Assembly (NCBI GenBank): GCA_945861405.1
Contig: CAMAUL010000001.1
Span: forward strand, 1-64,000
Length of the DNA stretch: 64,000 nucleotides
From: Candidatus Methylobacter oryzae
GTDB lineage: Bacteria; Pseudomonadota; Gammaproteobacteria; Methylococcales; Methylomonadaceae
Reading direction: 5' to 3'
The notes below the pieces were generated by a model. The model was not told where the DNA came from. It saw only the letters and a list, made by a program, of their open reading frames with translations, and searched no databases. A program made the translations under genes and the position numbers. Shown one piece after another: positions 1 to 9,852 of the stretch; the first letter of the stretch is position 1; every line of letters begins with the position of its first letter.

Positions 1-55
1 TTATCGGATAACCAGAGCATTATCTTTCATCAAACTCATGCTGTCAATCAATCAT

Positions 56-625
56 TTATCCTGAATTCAATTTATTCATCACTGCTGACATATCACCTGC
101 GGCCATCTGAGCCAAATAACCACCGGCAAGATCAAAAGCTGATAACATCAAATCCCACTCATTTCTAGAGGGGCTTGATAACACAAAATCCGCAACTACT
201 TTTCCGGCTGGAGGCCTGCCAATACCAATTCTTAAACGATAAAACTCTTTTGACCCCAGATGCGCAATAATATCCCTCAAGCCATTATGCCCTGCGTGTC
301 CGCCGTCTTTTTTCAGCTTTACCACGCCAACATCAAAATCAAGCTCATCATGGACAACAAGAATTTCCTCCGGCGACAATTTATAGTATCGAGCAACTTT
401 ACCTACCGCCTGACCGCTTCGATTCATAAACGTAGTCGGCTTTAGCAGCAGCACCTTACCGCCTGCGAAGCCAACTTCCGCCATCAACCCATCAAACCTG
501 AGCTCGCTGACCCACGCACAATTTGACTCGGATACCAGTCTATCTAAAAACAAAAACCCGGCATTATGCCGGGTTTTTTCGTACTGCCGACCCGGATTAC
601 CCAAGCCAACTATCAATTTAATCAT
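56..625 (-). CDS. pth: Peptidyl-tRNA hydrolase
   Basis: 189 aa; MIKLIVGLGNPGRQYEKTRHNAGF and KPTTFMNRSG motifs. Confidence 0.97.
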   Translation of the reverse strand: MIKLIVGLGNPGRQYEKTRHNAGFLFLDRLVSESNCAWVSELRFDGLMAEVGFAGGKVLLLKPTTFMNRSGQAVGKVARYYKLSPEEILVVHDELDFDVGVVKLKKDGGHAGHNGLRDIIAHLGSKEFYRLRIGIGRPPAGKVVADFVLSSPSRNEWDLMLSAFDLAGGYLAQMAAGDMSAVMNKLNSG

Positions 626-642
626 GCGTAATCTATAGACTT

Positions 643-1242
643 TTAGACAGCGTCGTCTTTGCTTGCCTTTGAAGCCATCATAGACGCAACAGGATGATCA
701 TGCTCAGGGCCTTGCGCCAGAGCGACAATTTCAACACCCGGCGGCAGGATAATATCTGAAAGATGAGCCGATTCGCCAATATCCAGCCCCTTTAGATCCA
801 CTTCGATGAAATCAGGCAGCGCAGCAGGCAAACAAGTAACCTCAACATCGATCATCGCATGAGCCACGATGCCGCCCTTCTTTCCGCCGACCGAAGTCTG
901 CTCATTGATAAAATGCAGCGGCACATGCACCTTCAGCGCCTCCGACATATTTACCCGTTGAAAATCCATGTGCAGAATTTGAAATTTAGCGGGGTGACGC
1001 TGAACGCCTTTCAGAATGGCTTTCTCTGTTTTTCCATCAACATTAACATCCAACACGTGCGAATAAACCGCCTCATGCGCAAGATGTTTGATCACTTCAT
1101 TGTGGCTTAGCACAAGCATTTGAGGCTCTCTATGCCCACCGTATATTACCGCAGGCACATTACCTGTACGACGCGCTCTTCTGGCTGCGCTTTTACCTGA
1201 TTGCCCACGACTTTCGGCAACAAACTCAAATACGTTAGACAT
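643..1242 (-). CDS. rplY: 50S ribosomal protein L25/general stress protein Ctc
   Basis: 199 aa; GKSAARRARRTGNVPAVIYGG and L25 C-terminal domain; adjacent to pth and prs as is common. Confidence 0.95.
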   Translation of the reverse strand: MSNVFEFVAESRGQSGKSAARRARRTGNVPAVIYGGHREPQMLVLSHNEVIKHLAHEAVYSHVLDVNVDGKTEKAILKGVQRHPAKFQILHMDFQRVNMSEALKVHVPLHFINEQTSVGGKKGGIVAHAMIDVEVTCLPAALPDFIEVDLKGLDIGESAHLSDIILPPGVEIVALAQGPEHDHPVASMMASKASKDDAV

Positions 1243-1301
1243 TTTCCTCTCAACCCCGTGCTATCGAGCACAACAAATTAAATTTTATCAATCTACAATC
1301 G

Positions 1302-2255
1302 TCAATCTACGTAGAGCGAACTAACCGACTCACCGACAGCTATACGCCTAATGGTCTCAGCCAGCATTTCTGCGACGCTTAACTGCCTTATTCTACCAGA
1401 TCTGGCAGCCTCATGGCTCAGCGGAATAGTGTCGGTAACAACCAACTCATCAAGCTCCGAGCTATTTATATTTTCCAAAGCGGAGCCCGATAATACCGCA
1501 TGAGTACAATAGGCAACCACCTTGATCGCACCATGCTTTTTTAACGCCGCTGCGGCATGACACAACGTTCCTGCCGTATCGACCAAATCATCGATCAATA
1601 CGCAACTGCGTCCGTCAACATCGCCAATTATGTGCATAATCTCAGCAACATTAGCCTTGGGTCTGCGCTTATCTATAATCGCAAGATCGGCATCATCCAA
1701 GCGCTTTGCAAGCGCTCTAGCTCTGACAACACCGCCAACATCCGGCGAAACAACAATCAAATCCTTATATTTCTGCCGCCACACATCGCCAAGAAGAATC
1801 GGCGATGAGTAAACATTATCCACAGGTATATCAAAAAAACCCTGAATCTGATCAGCATGCAAATCAACCGTTAAAACCCGATCAGTACCTGCCTGCTCAA
1901 TCATTTTTGCAACCAGCTTTGCACTAATAGGTACACGTGCTGATCGCGACCTTCTGTCCTGCCGCGCATAGCCATAGTAGGGCATTACCGCAGTTATTCG
2001 TGATGCCGAAGCTCGATGAAGAGCATCTATCATCACCAGCAACTCCATTAAGTTCTCATTGGTTGGCGAGCAAGTCGGCTGAATAACGAAAACGTCCTTA
2101 CCACGAACATTTTCTTCAATTTCGACTGCAACTTCTCCGTCACTAAACCTGCCGACGGTCGCCATTCCAAGGCGCATATTGAGTTTCTTTACTATACCCT
2201 CTGACAAAGCCAAGTTAGCATTTCCAGAAAACACCATCACAGAGGTGTCATTCAT
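1302..2255 (-). CDS. prs: Ribose-phosphate pyrophosphokinase
   Basis: [42 protein letters not shown]; start chosen at MNDTSV inside the longer ORF (2270). Confidence 0.96.
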   Translation of the reverse strand: MNDTSVMVFSGNANLALSEGIVKKLNMRLGMATVGRFSDGEVAVEIEENVRGKDVFVIQPTCSPTNENLMELLVMIDALHRASASRITAVMPYYGYARQDRRSRSARVPISAKLVAKMIEQAGTDRVLTVDLHADQIQGFFDIPVDNVYSSPILLGDVWRQKYKDLIVVSPDVGGVVRARALAKRLDDADLAIIDKRRPKANVAEIMHIIGDVDGRSCVLIDDLVDTAGTLCHAAAALKKHGAIKVVAYCTHAVLSGSALENINSSELDELVVTDTIPLSHEAARSGRIRQLSVAEMLAETIRRIAVGESVSSLYVD

Positions 2256-2293
2256 CAAGCACTCCCACACGAATTTAACTTAACGGAGGTAAA

Positions 2294-2368
2294 TGGCTGG
2301 GCCGCAAGGATTCGAACCTTGGTATGCGGAGATCAAAACCCCGTGCCTTACCGCTTGGCGACGGCCCA
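2294..2368 (-). tRNA. tRNA-Gln (anticodon TTG)
   Basis: Reverse complement TGGGCCGTCGCCAAGCGGTAAGGCACGGGGTTTTGATCTCCGCATACCAAGGTTCGAATCCTTGCGGCCCAGCCA; T-arm GGTTCGAATCC; encoded CCA. Confidence 0.93.
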
Positions 2369-2372
2369 ATAA

Positions 2373-3251
2373 TCAAGATATATTACCGTTCTTCAACTTT
2401 GAAAACAAAGGCGACTCATTTAAACCCTTTACCAGGTAAACCTGCCATTTCTTTTCAAGTGACTGATAGGTGTTGGCTGCCGCCTTTTCTGAATCGAACT
2501 GGGCAAATACACAGGCCCCTGTTCCGGTTAGCCTTGCCTCAGAAAACACCGACAAATCGTGCAAAGCTTCCTTCACAGACTGGTAACGTTCGCGAACCAC
2601 CCCAAGACAATCGTTTTGGTGCTGACCCGCTATAAAGTCGGCTATTTTGATTGATTTGCTATTCCGTGTCAAATCTTTAGCTGAAAATACTTCTCCCGTA
2701 TTCACATGGCAATCCGGTCTTATCACCACAAACCACGGCTCAGGAATGTCTATTTTCTCAAGCTTTTCACCAACGCCTTCCGCCCATGCTGAATGTCCAT
2801 AGATGAACACCGGCACATCCGCGCCCAAGGCCAGACCCAATTCCATCAACTTTTCCATTGATAACTGCAAGCCCCATAGCTCGTTCAGTACCACCAGCGT
2901 AGTGGCCGCATCGGAGCTGCCACCCCCCAGCCCTCCACCCATCGGCAGGTTTTTTTCGACCTCGATGCATACCCCCTGCTCACAACCCGTTTCCGCTTTC
3001 AGCAGCTTTGCCGCCCTGACCGTCAGATCATCCGCTTCAGGCACCCCGGGCATGGGCTTTTGCAGACTGACCCGCCCGTCAGCTACCGGATGAAAGGTTA
3101 TCCAGTCACATAAATCGATGAATTGAAACACCGTCTGCAACAAATGATAACCATCGTTTCTTTGTCCGGTAATCCGCAACATTAAATTCAATTTCGCCGA
3201 CGCCGGCCATCTTTGAGTCCATGCAGACGAATCAATTTGTTTTTGTGTCAT
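2373..3251 (-). CDS. ispE: 4-diphosphocytidyl-2-C-methyl-D-erythritol kinase
   Basis: PASAKLNLMLRITGQRNDGYH; LPMGGGLGGGSSDAATTL GHMP motif. Confidence 0.96.
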   Translation of the reverse strand: MTQKQIDSSAWTQRWPASAKLNLMLRITGQRNDGYHLLQTVFQFIDLCDWITFHPVADGRVSLQKPMPGVPEADDLTVRAAKLLKAETGCEQGVCIEVEKNLPMGGGLGGGSSDAATTLVVLNELWGLQLSMEKLMELGLALGADVPVFIYGHSAWAEGVGEKLEKIDIPEPWFVVIRPDCHVNTGEVFSAKDLTRNSKSIKIADFIAGQHQNDCLGVVRERYQSVKEALHDLSVFSEARLTGTGACVFAQFDSEKAAANTYQSLEKKWQVYLVKGLNESPLFSKLKNGNIS

Positions 3252-3825
3252 TTAAAACCCAATGATCGATAATTAACTTTAACTTAACCTGACTGTTCAT
3301 AACCGTCATTTTGTGCGGCATAGCGCCATCATCAACCGGCTGCATTTGCTTATATTCGTTCAGCCACCCGGCCTGATTAAAGCCGACATCAGTGTCTTTG
3401 TATGACCTGGATGGCTCCGGCAAGCCCACCACCCAATACCGTAGCGACCGCACCGGAACAAACATGCCCAATTGTTGATTAATAAACTCTTCCGGCTGCG
3501 TTGATGTCTGCACATCGTCCCCGCCCCGATCTATGGTGACGACATTGCCTGCCAACGAAATAACGACAGCCCCTTGACCCAAGGGGCCGGATAACTTTAT
3601 TTTTTCGACTTCGGGACTGTGCTCCCAGCTTATATTGGCCGACCAGGAATCACTTTTCCCGGTCAATGCCAAGCGACCTTCAAACGACCAGTGCTCCAGC
3701 TCATAAAAACGAAGCATTGCAGCCCTTGAATAACGCCCTTCCGGCTCAACAGGAACCACAGAACACCCTGACAACAAAAATATCAGGCAAAGCCCGACTA
3801 ACAAACCTACTTTGATACGCAACAC
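3232..3825 (-). CDS. lolB: Outer membrane lipoprotein LolB
   Basis: Lipobox LLSGCS; LEHWSFEGRLALTGKSDSWSANISWEH; upstream of ispE. Confidence 0.88.
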   Translation of the reverse strand: MLRIKVGLLVGLCLIFLLSGCSVVPVEPEGRYSRAAMLRFYELEHWSFEGRLALTGKSDSWSANISWEHSPEVEKIKLSGPLGQGAVVISLAGNVVTIDRGGDDVQTSTQPEEFINQQLGMFVPVRSLRYWVVGLPEPSRSYKDTDVGFNQAGWLNEYKQMQPVDDGAMPHKMTVMNSQVKLKLIIDHWVLNDTKTN

Positions 3826-3826
3826 C

Positions 3827-5572
3827 CTATTCTTCGCCGCTCAATATTCTCTTTTGAAAATCCAACAAATATTCATCTTCCGGCGCTTTTTTTATAGCGG
3901 CGTTAAATATTTTCCTGGCTTCCTCTTTACGACCCAAGGCCCACAGCACCTCTGCAAGATGAGCCGCTATTTCGCTTTCCTGTTGTTTTGCATGCGCCCG
4001 CTCCAGATAACCCAAGGCTTGCATAAGCTTGCCTTGCTTAAACTGCAACCAGCCAAAACTATCCATAATCACCGCCTCATTCGGCTGCAATTTAAGCGCC
4101 TGTTGCAGATATTTTTCTGCATCGGCATAACGGCCTACATTACCCAGCAAACTGTAACCCAATGCATTTAAGGCCTCGGCGTCATTGGGATTTTTAGCCA
4201 ATATTTTTTTTAAATCAGCTTCCAGCACATCCAGCCTATTAATCCGCTCCGCCATCAACGCACGCGTGTATAACAAGTCCCTTTGATCCGGCTGACCGGC
4301 CAACGCATCAGTCAATAATGTGTAGCCCTTTTCATAATGCTGTTGCTGACCGTACAACCCAGCCTGCATCAAAATAATGCGCAACTTTTGTTTTGGAAAC
4401 TGACTCGACAATAGATTCAACCGCGTATCAGCCTGATCAAATTTTTTGTCTTTTACCAACAATGAAACCGCTGAAATCGCCGACTCAAAAACCAACGGCC
4501 CTTCAGACACCTTATCAAACCATGCCAGCGCCTTTTGCGTATGACCACGTTTTTCTTCTATTTTCCCCAGATAAAAACTAGCCTGATTTTGCCATTCCGG
4601 CTGATCCAGCAACTGCTTAAAAATGTCTTCAGCCTTCCCGTCACGATCCAATTGCAGATGCACTAAGGCCAGCGCAATCTGACTCTCGGCATCCTTCGGA
4701 TTGGCCGAAACAATACCCTGATAAACCTCGCCCGCAGCCTCATATTCCGTTGCTTTTATTAGCACCTGCGCCAGCAGCTTTTTGAGCTTGTCATTTTCAG
4801 GATATTTAACAGATGCATTTCTTAGCAGGTTTTTTGCCCTAGTCAAATCCCCCGAAAATACCGCTATTTGGGCCTGAAATATTAATGCCTTATCCCAGTC
4901 AGGCTGGATATTCAAAGCCTGCTGCACTTTCTTTTCAGCCAACGCATTATCTTTCATTTCCATAGCCAACAACGACTGCACAAAATAAACCACAGCCTGA
5001 TCAGGATTTTTCACCGCCAAGGCATCCAGCACCTCATAAAAAAAATCCGACTTGTCGTCGTTTTGCAGAACATTGGCCAATTCAAGCGCAGTCTTTTCAA
5101 ATCCGGCAGGATCAGCCTTCAATACTGCATTTAAATGATCGACAGCTGCCTGCTTTTTGCCGGTTCTTAATGCTGACAATGCGGCAATTTTTCTTGCCGT
5201 CGGATTAACAGGATCCTGCCGCAACCATAAGGAAACCGCCTCATCCGTTTTCTTGCTATCCTTCATATACATGGCAATTTTTGCCGCCCTTTCTGCAAAC
5301 CGGGGGGCTTTCGCCCGCTTGGAGGCCTCCATGTAGCCCTCCAAAGCAATACCATATTGCCCTCGTTGCCCGGCAAGCTCTGCCGCCATCAACATATACA
5401 TCACATCAGGATCTATCGCTGCCTTTACTTCGCTAGTCTGCGTTTTTTCCTTGGGTTCGGCTATTTTGACAGGCTCAAGCACCCCTTCCTCTGCGCTTGG
5501 AATTTCCGGCGAACTGGCGCAACCATTAAGAAAAACGAGGATTATCACTGAAAACAATCTAAAAATTAACAC
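3827..5572 (-). CDS. TPR-repeat lipoprotein
   Basis: 581 aa; lipobox FLNGCAS; multiple TPR repeats, e.g. NDAEALNALGYSLLGNVGRYADAEKYLQQALKLQPN. Confidence 0.85.
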   Translation of the reverse strand: MLIFRLFSVIILVFLNGCASSPEIPSAEEGVLEPVKIAEPKEKTQTSEVKAAIDPDVMYMLMAAELAGQRGQYGIALEGYMEASKRAKAPRFAERAAKIAMYMKDSKKTDEAVSLWLRQDPVNPTARKIAALSALRTGKKQAAVDHLNAVLKADPAGFEKTALELANVLQNDDKSDFFYEVLDALAVKNPDQAVVYFVQSLLAMEMKDNALAEKKVQQALNIQPDWDKALIFQAQIAVFSGDLTRAKNLLRNASVKYPENDKLKKLLAQVLIKATEYEAAGEVYQGIVSANPKDAESQIALALVHLQLDRDGKAEDIFKQLLDQPEWQNQASFYLGKIEEKRGHTQKALAWFDKVSEGPLVFESAISAVSLLVKDKKFDQADTRLNLLSSQFPKQKLRIILMQAGLYGQQQHYEKGYTLLTDALAGQPDQRDLLYTRALMAERINRLDVLEADLKKILAKNPNDAEALNALGYSLLGNVGRYADAEKYLQQALKLQPNEAVIMDSFGWLQFKQGKLMQALGYLERAHAKQQESEIAAHLAEVLWALGRKEEARKIFNAAIKKAPEDEYLLDFQKRILSGEE

Positions 5573-5809
5573 ACAATCGTCCTATTTATTGCCCACACAG
5601 TATTGCTATAGATTATCAGAAAAAACCAGTTGAGTCAGACAGCTGATTTATTCCATTTGGATAAAGCCATTATATTTCTTAGAATACACTCATAATACAG
5701 GCATTGAGGTTCAAGGTAAAAGGCGCAAGGTTCAAGGTTCGTGATTTTAAAAAACCTGCCCTTCACTTTTGCCTTGAGCCTTTCCCCTTTTACCTTGAAC
5801 CTTACGCAC

Positions 5810-7069
5810 ATGACACTTCTTGCAGTTGGAATTAATTACAACACCGCGCCGGTTTCGATCCGTGAGCGCCTGTCGTTCCCTGCCGAGATTCTGGAATCCT
5901 CGTTGCAGGAGCTGTGGCGCATCAAGGAAATCAGTGAAGCCGCCATACTGTCAACCTGTAACCGTACCGAATTTTACTGCACCTCCAGCACCGCAAATAA
6001 ACAAATCCTGATCGACTGGGTCGCCCAAAGCAAGCAAATCAGCGCCGCCGATTTTACGCCTTATCTGTACTGCCATACCGACAGCGAACTGATCCGCCAC
6101 ATGTTTCGGGTGGCTTGCGGCCTGGATTCGATGATTCTGGGTGAACCGCAAATCCTGGGGCAAATGAAAACGGCTTACCAGGCCGCCTATGAAGCGGGGA
6201 CTTTGGGCAAGCGTCTGGGCAGACTATTTCAGCATACTTTTACCGCCGCAAAAAAAGTCCGCACCGACACCGCCATCGGTTCCAGCCCGGTATCGGTGGC
6301 CTTTGCCGCCGTGCAATTGGCGCAACAAATTTTCGACAAACTCAGTGAGCAAACCGCTTTGTTAATCGGTGCAGGTGAAACCATAGAACTGGCAGCGCGG
6401 CATTTGTCGCAACAAGGCATAGGCCGCATCATTATCGCCAACCGCACCTATGACAAGGCCCACGCACTGGCCATGCAGTTTAACGGCTACGCAATCGCCT
6501 TATCCGAATTGCCTGCGCACTTGGCCGAAGCCGACATCGTTATCTCATCAACCGCCAGCCAACTGCCGATACTGGGCAAGGGCCGCGTTGAAAGCGCGCT
6601 GAAAAAACGCAAACACAAGCCGATATTCATGGTCGATCTTGCGGTGCCCCGGGATATTGAGGCGGAAGTTGAGCAACTCCGGGACGTGTATCTTTACACC
6701 ATCGACGACCTGCAAAACACCATCGATCAAAACATGAACTCCCGACGCCTAGCCGCAGAACAGGCCGAAGAAATTATCGACACCCAGGTCGACTATTTTT
6801 TAGCTTGGCTGCGCGCCCAAGGCGCACAATCGACTATTCAGGATTATCGCCATCAGGCCGAACAATCCCGCGACGAAGCCTTGCAAAAAGCCTTAAGCTT
6901 ACTCAAAAGCGGCGTTCCCGCAGAACAAGCCCTTAACCGGCTGGCCCACAGCCTGACCAACAAACTTATTCATACGCCCAGCACCCAAATCAAAGCCGCC
7001 GCCGAAAACGAACGCCACGATTTGATTGCCGCCGCCCGCGAAATCTTCAAACTAACCGATTCGCAATGA
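5810..7069 (+). CDS. hemA: Glutamyl-tRNA reductase
   Basis: MTLLAVGINYNTAPVSIRERLSF, STCNRTEFY, GEPQILGQMK; start at MTLLAVG rather than ORF start 5741. Confidence 0.97.
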   Translation: MTLLAVGINYNTAPVSIRERLSFPAEILESSLQELWRIKEISEAAILSTCNRTEFYCTSSTANKQILIDWVAQSKQISAADFTPYLYCHTDSELIRHMFRVACGLDSMILGEPQILGQMKTAYQAAYEAGTLGKRLGRLFQHTFTAAKKVRTDTAIGSSPVSVAFAAVQLAQQIFDKLSEQTALLIGAGETIELAARHLSQQGIGRIIIANRTYDKAHALAMQFNGYAIALSELPAHLAEADIVISSTASQLPILGKGRVESALKKRKHKPIFMVDLAVPRDIEAEVEQLRDVYLYTIDDLQNTIDQNMNSRRLAAEQAEEIIDTQVDYFLAWLRAQGAQSTIQDYRHQAEQSRDEALQKALSLLKSGVPAEQALNRLAHSLTNKLIHTPSTQIKAAAENERHDLIAAAREIFKLTDSQ

Positions 7070-7087
7070 AGCCTAATTCTAATGATG

Positions 7088-7202
7088 GAACACGGATGAC
7101 ACGGATATGACGGATAAGCACGGATTTAAAAACGCAAAACAAATTTGGTTTCAGCTTTTTAAATATCCGCGTAAATCCGTCATATCCGTGTCATCCGTGT
7201 TC
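7088..7202. repeat. Long intergenic inverted repeat between hemA and prfA
   Basis: GAACACGGATGACACGGATATGACGGAT and its perfect 28-nt reverse complement at 7175..7202. Confidence 0.95.
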
Positions 7203-7229
7203 TATTTCTCTAACTGCTAAACAGTAACA

Positions 7230-8315
7230 ATGAAACCATCCATACAACACAAGCTCGAAAACCTGTGCGAACGCTATGACGAAATCGCCGCCTTACTGTC
7301 GGAACCCGAAGTACAAGGCAATCAAAACAAATTCCGCTCGCTGAGCCAGGAATACGCCCAGATCAACCCGCTGGTCGATTGCTACAAACGTCATCAACAG
7401 ACTCTGGAAGCGCTTGCCTCAGCCAAGGAAATGGCCAATGACAGCGACCCCGAATTAAGGGAGATGGCCAAGGAAGAAGTCAGCGACGCCGAAAACCAGC
7501 TGGATGCCATTGAGCACGAATTGCAAGTGTTGTTGCTGCCCAAAGACCCCAACGATAACCGCAACATATTCATCGAAATCCGCGCAGGAACCGGCGGCGA
7601 TGAAGCGGCGATTTTCTCCGGCGATCTTGCCCGCATGTATCAGCGCTATGCCGAGCGCAAGGGCTGGCAAACGGAAATCATCAACGAAAGTCACGGCGAT
7701 CATGGCGGCTACAAGGAAGTCATCCTGCGCGTTGCAGGCAAGGATGTTTACTCCCAGCTAAAATTCGAATCCGGCGCGCACCGGGTGCAACGCGTACCCG
7801 AAACCGAATCGCAAGGCCGCATCCACACCTCGGCCTGCACCGTCGCGATCATGCCGGAAGTCGACGAAGTCGATGCCATCGACATCAATCCCGCCGACCT
7901 TAAAGTCGACACCTTCCGCGCATCAGGAGCCGGCGGGCAGCATATCAATAAAACCGAATCCGCAATACGCATTACCCACATGCCGACCGGCGTGGTCGTG
8001 GAATGCCAGGACGAGCGTTCGCAACATAAAAACCGCGCCCGAGCCATGTCCTTATTGGCCTCGCGCCTGTTGTCCGCCGAACAGGAAAAACACCACGCAG
8101 AACAATCGGCCACCCGAAAACTGCAAGTCGGCAGCGGCGACCGTTCCGAGCGTATCCGCACCTATAATTATCCGCAGGGGCGCTTGACCGATCACCGCAT
8201 CAACCTGACCTTGTATAAACTGGACGACATTATGCAGGGCGGGCTGGAGCAAGTCATCCAGCCGCTGATCAGCGAACATCAGGCCGAACTACTGACCCAG
8301 CTGGGAGAAGACTAA
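7230..8315 (+). CDS. prfA: Peptide chain release factor 1
   Basis: GGQ motif in [25 protein letters not shown]. Confidence 0.98.
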   Translation: MKPSIQHKLENLCERYDEIAALLSEPEVQGNQNKFRSLSQEYAQINPLVDCYKRHQQTLEALASAKEMANDSDPELREMAKEEVSDAENQLDAIEHELQVLLLPKDPNDNRNIFIEIRAGTGGDEAAIFSGDLARMYQRYAERKGWQTEIINESHGDHGGYKEVILRVAGKDVYSQLKFESGAHRVQRVPETESQGRIHTSACTVAIMPEVDEVDAIDINPADLKVDTFRASGAGGQHINKTESAIRITHMPTGVVVECQDERSQHKNRARAMSLLASRLLSAEQEKHHAEQSATRKLQVGSGDRSERIRTYNYPQGRLTDHRINLTLYKLDDIMQGGLEQVIQPLISEHQAELLTQLGED

Positions 8316-8320
8316 GCTAA

Positions 8321-9172
8321 ATGCACAGCATAAAATTTGTGCTGTCTGAGGCTACCATCTCGCTGGCGTCAACCTCCGACTCCGCCATGCTGGATGCCGA
8401 AGTTTTACTCTGCCAAGTTCTTAACCAGCCACGCTCGCATCTTCGCGCCTGGCCTGACAAACAACTACAGCCCGAACAGCTTACGGCTTTTTTAGCGTTG
8501 CTTGAACAGCGCCAAAAAGGCTTACCCATCGCCTATATCACCGGCAACAGGGAATTCTGGTCGCGGGATTTTCAGGTCACCCCTGATGTCTTGATCCCCA
8601 GACCCGACACCGAACTGCTGATTGAACTCAGTCTGGATCTGATCCCTATCGACGAGCCGATCAAGGTCATCGATCTAGGTACCGGCTCAGGCATTATCGC
8701 CATTACACTGGCTGCTGAGTTTCCGCTAGCGCAGCTCACTGCCACCGATTTTAGCGCCGCCGCCTTACGCATCGCCCGAATCAATGCCGACAAACACCAT
8801 ATCAACAACATTGAGTTTTACCAAAGCAACTGGTTTGCTAACGTTCCCGATACAAAATTCAAGCTGGTTATCAGCAACCCCCCCTATATCGCGGAAGATG
8901 ACAGTCATTTGCAACAAGGCGATGTCCGGTTTGAACCGCAAACCGCCTTATCCGCTCCAGAACAAGGGCTAGCCGACATTAAAATTATCGCCGAAGCTGC
9001 ACGCAACTACCTGGAATCTGGCGGGCACTTGTTGATCGAGCATGGCTACGACCAGCAACAACAAGTTCAAGCCCTGTTTAAAGATTTGCATTATGATAAG
9101 GTACAAACCTATAAAGACTTATCCGGGCAGCCCCGGGTAACTTATGGACTATGGAACCCTTACATATTATGA
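8321..9172 (+). CDS. prmC: Release factor glutamine N5-methyltransferase
   Basis: VLIPRPDTELLIE, DLGTGSGIIAITLA, VISNPPYI; follows prfA. Confidence 0.97.
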   Translation: MHSIKFVLSEATISLASTSDSAMLDAEVLLCQVLNQPRSHLRAWPDKQLQPEQLTAFLALLEQRQKGLPIAYITGNREFWSRDFQVTPDVLIPRPDTELLIELSLDLIPIDEPIKVIDLGTGSGIIAITLAAEFPLAQLTATDFSAAALRIARINADKHHINNIEFYQSNWFANVPDTKFKLVISNPPYIAEDDSHLQQGDVRFEPQTALSAPEQGLADIKIIAEAARNYLESGGHLLIEHGYDQQQQVQALFKDLHYDKVQTYKDLSGQPRVTYGLWNPYIL

Positions 9173-9579
9173 CCCCAAAACATATCCAAATCCCCCGGAA
9201 AATAACCAACCAGCTACTGCATCTTGCGCAAATATCGCCGGAAATTGAAGTCTGCGGACTGATCGGCAGCAAAAACGGCCTACCGAGCAGCTGCTATCCG
9301 GTCAAAAATACCGCTGAACACCCCCAGCAGCGTTTCCAGCTGGATGCCGCCCAACAAATTTCAGCGATGGCTAAAATGCGCGATCATGGCGAGCAGCTAT
9401 TTGCGATCTATCATTCTCATCCGACCGCACCGGCAATGCCATCAGTCACCGACTTAGAGCTGGCGTCCTACCCCGAAGCGCTTTACCTGATTATTTCGCT
9501 CAACACCAAGGGTGTTTTAGAAATGCGCGGCTTTAAAATAGCCGATAAATCGGCTCAGGAAATAACACTGTCCTTGTAG
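9169..9579 (+). CDS. JAMM/MPN (M67) family metalloprotease-like protein
   Basis: JAMM signature E...IYHSHPTAPAMPSVTDLELA. Confidence 0.82.
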   Translation: MTPKHIQIPRKITNQLLHLAQISPEIEVCGLIGSKNGLPSSCYPVKNTAEHPQQRFQLDAAQQISAMAKMRDHGEQLFAIYHSHPTAPAMPSVTDLELASYPEALYLIISLNTKGVLEMRGFKIADKSAQEITLSL

Positions 9580-9788
9580 GGACGACTGAAGTCGCCCCTA
9601 CTTTTCTCTGCATCCACAAATCACAAACATTCGTGTGCCATTCTAAATGGCGCTCCAGCGTATATCCTTCGAAAGAATTACTCCATAAAGTTGAGCCGAA
9701 CCGCTATAAGAAGATGGCTGCCATTTTTGGATATAGCAAGACTTGCAACTATAAGAAAATATAAACATTACCCGGGTTTTTAGGTTTA

Positions 9789-9817
9789 TTGACAAGAGTA
9801 CGATGAGCTGATACCTT
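9789..9817 (+). promoter_or_regulatory. Candidate sigma70 promoter of hrcA operon
   Basis: TTGACA, 17-nt spacer, TACCTT immediately upstream of CIRCE-like element. Confidence 0.6.
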
Positions 9818-9823
9818 GCCCTG

Positions 9824-9850
9824 CTGGCACTCGTCCTAATGGAGTGCTAA
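9824..9850 (+). promoter_or_regulatory. CIRCE element (HrcA operator)
   Basis: CTGGCACTC-N9-GAGTGCTAA, matching TTAGCACTC-N9-GAGTGCTAA except 2 positions; upstream of hrcA. Confidence 0.88.
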
Positions 9851-9852
9851 AT

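Noticed and set aside
2324-2635. Plus-strand 103-aa ORF over tRNA-Gln and ispE
   Set aside because: Overlaps a tRNA and a strong conserved gene in antisense.
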